Origin: Prevotella sp.
Lineage (GTDB): Bacteria > Bacteroidota > Bacteroidia > Bacteroidales > Bacteroidaceae
Length of the DNA: 64,000 bases
Reading direction: 5' to 3'
Assembly (NCBI GenBank): GCA_017449495.1
Contig: JAFTFO010000018.1
Span: 35,324 to 99,323 of the forward strand
The notes under the pieces were generated by a model. That model did not search any database. It was not told the origin of the DNA and saw only the letters and a program-made list of their open reading frames with translations. Below, piece after piece: positions 58,049 through 64,000 of the stretch. Every line of letters starts with the position of its first letter. Within the stretch, counting starts at the first letter, position 1. A program made the position numbers and the translations under genes.

Positions 58049-58985
58049 GTGTTTGTATTGTTATCAGGAACTGGAAGAAGGCCAAGAGGACTTTCACCCC
58101 GCTTGCGCCCGAAAGATGTTTGGCAGCGAAACGGCACCTATTCTTCCTTATACGAGGGGCAATATGTCTGAACTCGCCCGCCAAGTAATCCGAACCAGTG
58201 CGTCTGTAACTGGTGTTCAGGCCAAGATGTCGCTTGATGTGAACCGTGGCGGAAAGAATGAGCCAGCCAAATTCACCATTGTGGGCCTCTGGGGCAAGTA
58301 TATCTTCAAACCGCAAAGCAGTAAGTATCCTTGTCTGCCAGAATTGGAAGACTTGACGATGAAGATGGCAGAGGCTGCTCGTATCCGAACAGCCCGTCAT
58401 TCGCTCATCCGACTTGCTGATGGTGAGCTGGGCTATCTGACTCTCAGGATGGATCGAGGTCCGAAAGGTGAAAAGATCTCCATGTTGGATATGTGTCAAC
58501 TAACCAATCGCCTTACAGAGCACAAATACTATGGCACCTATCAGCAACTGGCAGAAACGATAAAGAAGTACTCGTCGGCTCCCATGCTGGATGTTCAGCG
58601 TTTTTGGGAGGTTGTCTTGTTCTCATGGATAACAGGTAACTCTGACATGCATTGCAAGAACTTTTCCCTTGTTGATTCCGGGAATGGGGAGTACCTCCTG
58701 GCTCCCGCCTATGACTTGCTGGCTGTACTGCTTGCCGACCCAGAGGATACAGAGGAGATGGCTATGAGTTTTACAGTAGGAGACGCTAAAAACGGCTTCG
58801 ACCGCAATACCTTCATGACGGCCTTTACCCAAAGCGGTATCCCCTTTGCTGTAGCTGACAAAATGATAGAACGGCTGAAGAGCTATTACCCTGCCTGGAA
58901 AGAACTCATCTCTCAATCTTTCCTTCCAGAAAAGATGAAAGGCGATTATTGCCTTTTACTTGGCAAGCGCATTTCCCGTCTCTGA
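58041..58985 (+). CDS. hipT: HipT-like Ser/Thr kinase toxin (HipA C-terminal kinase)
   Basis: A 314-residue HipA-fold kinase without the N-subdomain. A small Cys/His cluster opens it (Cys4, Cys7, His19, Cys22: possible zinc site). The glycine-rich loop is TSASVTGVQAKMSL (52-65), with possible autophosphorylation Ser/Thr; then the ATP lysine Lys90 (YIFKPQ), catalytic GNSDMHCKN (Asp202, Asn207) and metal-binding Asp225 (AYDLL). All kinase residues look intact. HipA-type kinases phosphorylate aminoacyl-tRNA synthetases and cause growth arrest; the target here is unknown. Confidence 0.9.
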   Translation: MSKCLYCYQELEEGQEDFHPACARKMFGSETAPILPYTRGNMSELARQVIRTSASVTGVQAKMSLDVNRGGKNEPAKFTIVGLWGKYIFKPQSSKYPCLPELEDLTMKMAEAARIRTARHSLIRLADGELGYLTLRMDRGPKGEKISMLDMCQLTNRLTEHKYYGTYQQLAETIKKYSSAPMLDVQRFWEVVLFSWITGNSDMHCKNFSLVDSGNGEYLLAPAYDLLAVLLADPEDTEEMAMSFTVGDAKNGFDRNTFMTAFTQSGIPFAVADKMIERLKSYYPAWKELISQSFLPEKMKGDYCLLLGKRISRL

Positions 58986-59025
58986 TATCTTAGTTTCATT
59001 AGCACTCATCTCATGTTCATGTTTT

Positions 59026-59178
59026 TAGGACTTTAGTTAGGCTAAACTCTCCGTTATGATAGTGTTGAGTCTGAGAAAGGTTAGGGCTTTCTCCGAAATT
59101 CTCGAGAGAATTTTGGACTTTACCCTAACTAAAGTCCGACTTTACCCTATCTAAACTCCGACTTTACTGCCTTCAAAC
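59026..59178. repeat. 22-nt-period array D
   Basis: Three contiguous 22-nt units (59113-59178) share GACTTTACCCTA or GACTTTACTGCC. Read on the minus strand they begin GTTTGA, GTTTAG and CTTTAG and contain ATAGGGTAAA or GTTAGGGTAAA, as in arrays A and B. A related unit lies at 59026-59047. The 341-bp gap between hipT and the ATPase gene holds nothing else recognised. Confidence 0.78.
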
Positions 59179-59326
59179 TGCTTGCAACCTGAACTTAGGT
59201 GTCAGTTCTGGTGCGCGTTGGGTGCAAGATCTATTTTATATAACTATCAGATAATCAGCATTAGGTGTCGGTAGTGTAAGAAGTGTAAGTTCTGATAATG
59301 TTCTTATACTAGTCTTGCTGTTACTA

Positions 59327-60667
59327 CTATAGGAATATGGTCATGAATACAGGCAAGAGTGTTGTTGCCTCGTCTTTCCTAAGATCTTTGGTATAGATGA
59401 GGTAACGGTTGCTGATTCGATCTGAGAATTTTATGCAGAAAGCATCAAGCGAGGCATGAGTCTTATAGCCGGAAGATTTCACCTCAATAGGCCATATCTT
59501 ACTGCCCCGTGATAGCAGGAAGTCAACCTCATAGTTGTGGTTACTGTTTTCCATTGGCCAAGTATGGTAGAAAAGCTTGTTCCCTGTCGCTGTAAGCATC
59601 TGGGCTACGATGTTCTCATAGACATAGCCGAGATTGGCAGAAAGCTTGTCTGAAAGTAGTTTCTGATAGATGATGTTCTCCGTGACATCCTTGTCCCAGA
59701 ATGCAAGCGTAATAAACAATCCCGTATCGCCAACGAACATCTTGTATTGGTCTTTATCACTGTTGAGCGAAAAACCGACATTGGGGTCGTTAGAATGATA
59801 GGAGAAGTTGACCACCATACTGTCCTTCATGGCTTTCAGTACCTCCGAGAGATTCTTGCGCTCACTATCTGAAAGAACACTGCTCACCTGATAGCGTGAT
59901 GCATTCTTACTAAGTTCCGAGGGAATGGCCTGGAATAGTTGAGAAGCACGTCCCGATGGGTCGATTTTAAGAAAGTCATCGAAGTAGAGATCTATAATCT
60001 CGCGTTTTACCGTATCAACCTTACTGAGATTGTTGGTATCAAGGTATTCGTTTACTGCCTGTGGCATCCCACCCACAAGCATGTACAGACGGAAATCACG
60101 CATGGATTTACGAAAAGCCTGTCCAAGAGACATCTGCTTATCAAAGAACTGACGGAGAAGCGGAACTGTCGCCTTGTCACCCAAAGCCCAACGAAATTCC
60201 TCATAGTCCATCGGGAACATGTCTATGCGTGTTTCCTCGCTGGGAATAATGATACCCTCGGTATTTTTGCGGATGGAGATAAGTGACCCCGTCTCTATAT
60301 AGTCATAGCGGTGGTCTTTCACAAGCTGCTTGATTGCCTGCCTTGCAAGAGGGCATTTCTGAACTTCGTCGAAGATGATGACAGAATGGCGTTCTTGGAG
60401 AATGACATTGTAGATAGCCTGCAGACGCAAGAAAATATAGTCGAGATCCATCAGGTCGTTGAAAAGCGATTTAACCTCTTCCGATGCTCTTGAAAAATCT
60501 ATAAGCATGTATGTTTCGTACTCCTGACGTGCAAACTCTTCAACAATGGTGGACTTGCCTACCCGTCGGGCACCTTTGACCAGAAGTGCAGTTTTGCCGT
60601 CACGTTCCTGCTTCCATTGAAGCATCCGTTCGTATATCTTCCGTTTGAAAATCCTTATATCTGACAT
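59327..60667 (-). CDS. AAA-type ATPase with DUF4143-like C-terminal domain
   Basis: A 446-residue protein. Walker A is GARRVGKST (32-40) and Walker B SVIIFDEVQ; a winged-helix region follows, then a DUF4143-type nuclease-like domain with the restriction-fold pattern NYEVDFLLSRG, then IWPIEVKSSGYK (D-x(n)-E-V-K). Such proteins are common, variable accessory genes in Bacteroidetes and their role is not established. The start MSDIRIFKRK is preferred to an upstream TTG. Three 33-nt-spaced repeats lie just upstream. Confidence 0.88.
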   Translation of the reverse strand: MSDIRIFKRKIYERMLQWKQERDGKTALLVKGARRVGKSTIVEEFARQEYETYMLIDFSRASEEVKSLFNDLMDLDYIFLRLQAIYNVILQERHSVIIFDEVQKCPLARQAIKQLVKDHRYDYIETGSLISIRKNTEGIIIPSEETRIDMFPMDYEEFRWALGDKATVPLLRQFFDKQMSLGQAFRKSMRDFRLYMLVGGMPQAVNEYLDTNNLSKVDTVKREIIDLYFDDFLKIDPSGRASQLFQAIPSELSKNASRYQVSSVLSDSERKNLSEVLKAMKDSMVVNFSYHSNDPNVGFSLNSDKDQYKMFVGDTGLFITLAFWDKDVTENIIYQKLLSDKLSANLGYVYENIVAQMLTATGNKLFYHTWPMENSNHNYEVDFLLSRGSKIWPIEVKSSGYKTHASLDAFCIKFSDRISNRYLIYTKDLRKDEATTLLPVFMTIFL

Positions 60668-60704
60668 ATTATATCTATGTTTTGGGTGCAAAATTAAGAA
60701 TATT

Positions 60705-60783
60705 TTCCAGAATCCCCAAATTTTATTAGGGCAAATATTCCAAAATCCCCAATTTTAAATATCTATATTGTTCCAAAATCCCC
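60705..60783. promoter_or_regulatory. three 33-nt-spaced repeats upstream of the ATPase gene
   Basis: TTCCAGAATCCCC, TTCCAAAATCCCC and TTCCAAAATCCCC start at 60705, 60738 and 60771, exactly 33 bp apart. Their position 38-117 bp before the ATG suggests operators for this gene (inference). Confidence 0.75.
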
Positions 60784-60899
60784 ATTTTTATCTATGTAGT
60801 TGTACTGCACCCTTTCAGTAAGAACAGAACAGCGGTTTCTTTTGCTTCGGATATTCTTCCAGAGTTACGAAAAAAGCCTGTTTGCGCCAAATAATAACG

Positions 60900-60950
60900 C
60901 TATAATATGGCGCAATCTTGCAAAAAAGTTGAGATTGCGCCATGTTATAG
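60900..60950. repeat. 19-bp hairpin with a competing third arm
   Basis: Arms 60900-60918 and 60932-60950 (core ATGGCGCAATCT / AGATTGCGCCAT) pair with one wobble. A third segment TTGCGCCA near 60882 can pair with the same left core, so two exclusive folds exist. It follows the stop of the gene at 60957 and may be its terminator. Confidence 0.7.
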
Positions 60951-60956
60951 TTCGTT

Positions 60957-61574
60957 TTAATGCTTCATCGAGTATCGTCCTCCCAGCATCAGCTCTCTCC
61001 AGGCCCGGATATTCGTTTCCTCGCTACGGTAAGGCTGAATAACCTCCATACAGTCGGAGATGAGCTGGCGAGCCTCTTTTGTGACTTTCATGAGAGAGTC
61101 ATAATCTGCCACCAGATAGGGCTCTTTCAGCATCAAGCCTGCCTGCGTCAGTTTCTGGATGGCTTCAGACTCTTTTTTCTTGTTATCCCCTGAATCAATA
61201 AGCAATTTAACGACAGGTGAGATCTTGAAATACTCATATTCTTCTAATACGGCAAGGACTTTCCGGCATCCTTGCGTATGAAGATGTTGTTCCCATAGTC
61301 TGCCAAATGCACCATTAAAGTTGGCACTATCCTCATTCTTCGCTTTCTCGGCAATAGCCTCTATCGAGTCGGCTCTCTCTCTCAAGGCGAGCGCATAGCT
61401 CTCAATCAAAGGATATGCCACTCCAATTGTTTCGTCGAATCGCTGCGCCAGTTCTTTGCTGATCTGGTCGTTGACTCCACGTTTTGTCTTATGCTCTATA
61501 AATGCCCATGTTGAGAGGGCGACGGCGCATGCTAACAGCGCTATGATAGTGAAGTGCTTCTTTGTGATAGTCAT
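60957..61574 (-). CDS. Uncharacterised secreted or membrane-anchored protein
   Basis: A 205-residue protein with one N-terminal hydrophobic segment (TIIALLACAVALSTWAFIEH), either a signal anchor or signal peptide. The rest is mostly helical and charged, with possible coiled coil near 35-85 (RERADSIEAIAEKAKNED). No domain is recognised. It lies downstream of the duplicated-domain protein but is separated from it by a strong terminator, and it has no clear own promoter. Confidence 0.7.
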   Translation of the reverse strand: MTITKKHFTIIALLACAVALSTWAFIEHKTKRGVNDQISKELAQRFDETIGVAYPLIESYALALRERADSIEAIAEKAKNEDSANFNGAFGRLWEQHLHTQGCRKVLAVLEEYEYFKISPVVKLLIDSGDNKKKESEAIQKLTQAGLMLKEPYLVADYDSLMKVTKEARQLISDCMEVIQPYRSEETNIRAWRELMLGGRYSMKH

Positions 61575-61610
61575 AATATAAATAGGTGTATTTGGATGAC
61601 TGGGATGATA

Positions 61611-61643
61611 TTAAAAAAGTAGGAGGAATTGATCCTCCTACTT
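61611..61643 (-). terminator. intrinsic terminator of the duplicated-domain gene
   Basis: AAGTAGGAGGA pairs with TCCTCCTACTT around ATTGA; on the minus strand the stem is followed by TTTTTTAA. Confidence 0.93.
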
Positions 61644-61670
61644 AATTTTGATATGTAGTACTAAGTACAA

Positions 61671-62759
61671 TTACTTCTGGATGTACTTCTTACCGTTCTT
61701 GATAACGAAGCCCTTGTAAGAAGCGCTTACCTTCTGACCAGCGAGGTTGTAGATAACGTTGTCAGCCTTCTTAGCTGTCTTCACGTTCTGGATAGCGGTT
61801 GCACCCTCATGAATAACCTGTACCTTCTTAACAATGGTGGTACCAACAATACGACCAGGCTGGAACAGCACGTGGCAGCCCTCAGCGTCATCTGCCCAAT
61901 CGGGGAATTCAACCTCAATCTCCTGGAAGTCATCACTTGCAGTTACAGGAACAACGTACTGCTTATTGACACCCCAGCTACCCATGTTGATCTGGAGGAA
62001 ACCGTCAGCAGGAATCTTGGCTGTAACAACAACCTTGTAAGTCTCGTCAATTGCAAGGTTGAAGTCCTGAAGAACTGACATCTGAGGCATCCATTCCTTA
62101 CCCTCGCCCATATCGGTAGAATGAGTGATGGCAATACCGTCTGCTACCATTTCGTAAGTAGCATCAGATTCACCCTCCTGGAAGAAGCCCAGATCATATT
62201 CTGCAACACCTGTCCAGTCTCTTTCAGCAATAACCTCTTCACCAGCAGGCTCGGGGGCTTCACCACTCATGTTATAAACCTGTACCTTCTTAATGATGGT
62301 GGTACCAACAATACGACCTGGCTGGAACAGCACGTGGCAGCCCTCGGCGTCATCTGCCCAATCGGGGAATTCAACCTCAATCTCTTGGAAGTCATCACCT
62401 GCAGTTACAGGAACAACGTACTGCTTATTGACACCCCAGCTACCCATGTTGATCTGGAGGAAACCGTCAGCAGGAATCTTGGCTGTAACAACAACCTTGT
62501 AAGTCTCGTCAATTGCAAGGTTGAAGTCCTGAAGAACAGACATCTGAGGCATCCATTCTTTACCCTCACCCATATCGGTAGAATGGGTAATGGCAATACC
62601 ATCTGCTACCATTTCATAAGTAGCATCAGATTCGCCCTCCTGGAAGAAGCCCAGATCATACTCTGTTGCGCCTGTCCAGTCTCTCTCAGCAACCAAAGTC
62701 TGAGCATTTGCACCAACGGCCATCAAAGCCATTGCAACTAAAGTAAATAACTTTTTCAT
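61671..62759 (-). CDS. Secreted protein with two almost identical CBM-like domains and a C-terminal tail
   Basis: A 362-residue protein from the ATG at 62759. Signal peptide ending AVGANAQ, then two tandem domains of about 140 residues that differ at only a few positions (ERDWTG.., YDLGFFQEGESDATYEMVAD, through VLFQPGRIVGTT). Their beta-rich pattern, ending in an I-K-K-V-Q-V strand, is like CBM4/9-type galactose-binding folds (inference). The end (IYNLAGQKV, GFVIKNGKKYIQK) is the tail also found on the GH43 and C10 proteins. The gene has its own promoter and terminator. Ligand unknown. Confidence 0.82.
   Translation of the reverse strand: MKKLFTLVAMALMAVGANAQTLVAERDWTGATEYDLGFFQEGESDATYEMVADGIAITHSTDMGEGKEWMPQMSVLQDFNLAIDETYKVVVTAKIPADGFLQINMGSWGVNKQYVVPVTAGDDFQEIEVEFPDWADDAEGCHVLFQPGRIVGTTIIKKVQVYNMSGEAPEPAGEEVIAERDWTGVAEYDLGFFQEGESDATYEMVADGIAITHSTDMGEGKEWMPQMSVLQDFNLAIDETYKVVVTAKIPADGFLQINMGSWGVNKQYVVPVTASDDFQEIEVEFPDWADDAEGCHVLFQPGRIVGTTIVKKVQVIHEGATAIQNVKTAKKADNVIYNLAGQKVSASYKGFVIKNGKKYIQK
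61815..62697. repeat. recent tandem duplication within the gene, period 462 bp
   Basis: Copies at about 61815-62235 and 62277-62697 are nearly identical at DNA level, including third codon positions. Confidence 0.9.
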
Positions 62760-62840
62760 AAGCAAATTTTAATTTGTTAGTTAATGAATAATGTTAATTA
62801 TAAGATGTATAAATCTCTTTCTTTTTTTAGAAATACGTTG

Positions 62841-62848
62841 CAAAGATA
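62841..62848 (-). promoter_or_regulatory. -7 box of the duplicated-domain gene
   Basis: TATCTTTG on the minus strand, 81 bp before the ATG. The 296-bp gap 62760-63055 otherwise holds only A/T-rich leader sequence. Confidence 0.55.
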
Positions 62849-63026
62849 AGGTATTATTCTGATATGACTTTCCTTTTTTGGTTAAAAAATGTTTCTTGCC
62901 GTTAATTTTTTCCTTTTGGTTACATTTGATGCGTATAAATGAAACAAATGATAAAGTAAATAAAATGAATTTGAGGCGTAATCACAAGTTTTTGTGCTTT
63001 CGTGCAGTAATTTCATGGAAAATATC

Positions 63027-63034
63027 TAACTTTG
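63027..63034 (+). promoter_or_regulatory. -7 box of the last membrane-protein gene
   Basis: TAACTTTG, 21 bp before the ATG at 63056. Confidence 0.6.
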
Positions 63035-63055
63035 CACAAAATTTAAAAACATCCG

Positions 63056-63868
63056 ATGAAAAGAGTCATACCATTCTTACCGTGGATTGGAGCCTTGCTG
63101 CTCATCGCTGTCGCATTGCTCTGTTACGAGTCTGATCTTCTTTGGAAGGTTCAGCAGTACAATTTATTCCTCGACACTCCGCTCTTCTTCCGTGAGCAGA
63201 TGCTGGTGTCAGGAGGTTTCCTGTCTTATGTCAGTTGTTATTTCACGCAGTTCTTCTACCATCCTTGGCTGGGAGTGCTGATGCTCTGTGGCTGGTGGCT
63301 GCTGCTGATGTGGCTCACTAAGCGCACGTTCCGCATGGCTGACAACTGGGCTGTGCTGGCGTTGATACCTGTGGCCCTCCTGTTGATTGCCAATATGAGC
63401 ATGGGCTACTGGCACTACTTCATGAAACTGCGAGGCTATTTCTTCGTGCCAACCATCGGTACCACGGTGGCTGTTGCCATGCTGTGGGCTTTCCGTGTAC
63501 TGCCTGCCAAACTCCGTTTTGTCTGGGTTGTCTTGGCGGCAGCTGTTGGCTATCCGTTGTTTGGCATCTACGTGCTGGCTGCTGTCTTATTGATGGGCAT
63601 CTGGGGTTGGCGCCTTCATGGTAATCGCTCTCAGAATGCCATTCTTACTGTTGTCGCGCTGCTCAGCATCATCGCAGTTCCTTTGTTCTGTTACCGTTAC
63701 GTGTATTATCAAACCCATATTGACGATATTTGGACGATGGCCCTGCCCGCTTTTGTGTTTACGGAGTCATATCCGCTCTTCTATATACCTTATTGTATAT
63801 TAGGCGGATTTTTCCTACTGTTGGCCCTTTTCTATCAGACATCTCCTCTCGCAAAACTAAAACACTAG
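63056..63868 (+). CDS. DUF6057-like multi-span membrane protein, probably truncated
   Basis: A 270-residue inner-membrane protein with about seven hydrophobic segments. The N-terminus (PFLPWIGALLLIAVALL, FREQMLVSGGFLSYVSCYFTQ, FFYHPWLG) resembles the DUF6057 family, whose members are, as far as I recall, about twice this length with a large C-terminal part. Here the frame stops after TSPLAKLKH, right where a sequence resembling an insertion-element end begins. It may therefore be a broken gene. Function unknown. Confidence 0.75.
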   Translation: MKRVIPFLPWIGALLLIAVALLCYESDLLWKVQQYNLFLDTPLFFREQMLVSGGFLSYVSCYFTQFFYHPWLGVLMLCGWWLLLMWLTKRTFRMADNWAVLALIPVALLLIANMSMGYWHYFMKLRGYFFVPTIGTTVAVAMLWAFRVLPAKLRFVWVVLAAAVGYPLFGIYVLAAVLLMGIWGWRLHGNRSQNAILTVVALLSIIAVPLFCYRYVYYQTHIDDIWTMALPAFVFTESYPLFYIPYCILGGFFLLLALFYQTSPLAKLKH

Positions 63869-64000
63869 TGTCCACTTAAATCCGTTAACAATTCTCTGAA
63901 ACATCAATAAATAGTAGGCCTTTGAGCATTTTGAGTTACGTGTACATTTATTTTGCTACCTTTGCGGGCAGATATCAAAATGTAAGTATACGGTTTACAA
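63866..64000. mobile_element. possible left edge of an insertion sequence (continues outside window)
   Basis: The membrane-protein frame ends in CACTAGTGTCCACTTAAATC, followed by non-coding DNA with a promoter-like TACCTTTG at 63957-63964 reading out of the window. The layout (truncated gene, abrupt change, outward promoter) fits an insertion element whose transposase lies beyond 64000. No inverted partner can be checked. Confidence 0.35.

Overview
The window looks like a Bacteroidales chromosome, most likely Prevotella or a close relative. The signs are SusC/SusD pairs, GH43 arabinan enzymes, a periplasmic-propeller/AraC regulator, a C10 protease with a Spi-type prodomain, the trp order B-E-G-D-C-F-A, TAnnTTTG-type promoter boxes and almost no Shine-Dalgarno sites. 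No tRNA, rRNA or CRISPR array was seen. The species is inferred from gene content only.

Layout. 0-2.8 kb: the 5' end of a SusC gene (cut by the window edge) diverges from a LacI regulator and an SLC45/GPH-like sugar transporter; a perfect 16-bp palindrome lies between them. 2.9-18.8 kb: a utilisation locus with probable arabinan specificity, made of a membrane-bound propeller/AraC regulator that lacks kinase and receiver domains, SusC, SusD, a three-domain surface lipoprotein, a strong internal terminator, and three GH43 enzymes. 18.7-20.8 kb: a convergent C10 cysteine protease. 21.2-22.1 kb: an ORF6N/PLD-like gene. 22.2-29.0 kb: the complete trp operon behind a leader peptide with three consecutive Trp codons and an attenuator hairpin. 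29.0-33.9 kb, minus strand: purL and a split chromate transporter pair. 34.0-40.0 kb: a lipoprotein, an ECF sigma factor, a short anti-sigma factor and an STN-containing outer-membrane barrel. 40.0-43.9 kb: an M1 aminopeptidase and a frameshifted PagL-like gene. 44.0-45.8 kb: a NifU-like scaffold and a GGGtGRT protein. 45.8-52.0 kb: Dabb, RluA-like, pyridoxal kinase, SF1 helicase, a GNAT-like protein and MgtC. 52.2-57.3 kb: an orphan SusCD pair. 57.5-59.0 kb: a three-gene hipBST-like toxin-antitoxin module. 59.3-62.8 kb: a DUF4143-type ATPase, an unknown protein, and a secreted protein with two nearly identical domains. 63.0-64.0 kb: a membrane protein that appears truncated, next to a possible insertion-element edge.

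The most unusual content is not genes but three kinds of repeated DNA. (1) Intergenic arrays with an exact 22-nt period at four loci, unit roughly GTTTGA-N7-CAAAC-N4; one array has 13 contiguous units. (2) Exact 7-, 8-, 9- or 10-nt period low-complexity tracts that form many intergenic spacers and also occur inside coding sequences (GH43, purL, rluA, the regulator's signal peptide, pagL). In pagL the frame is broken at a heptamer run, and loss of one heptamer would restore it. (3) Long palindromes with CAGRGGGAC-like ends inside three unrelated genes (rluA, C10 protease, anti-sigma factor). All three were found by reading; no genome-wide search could be done.
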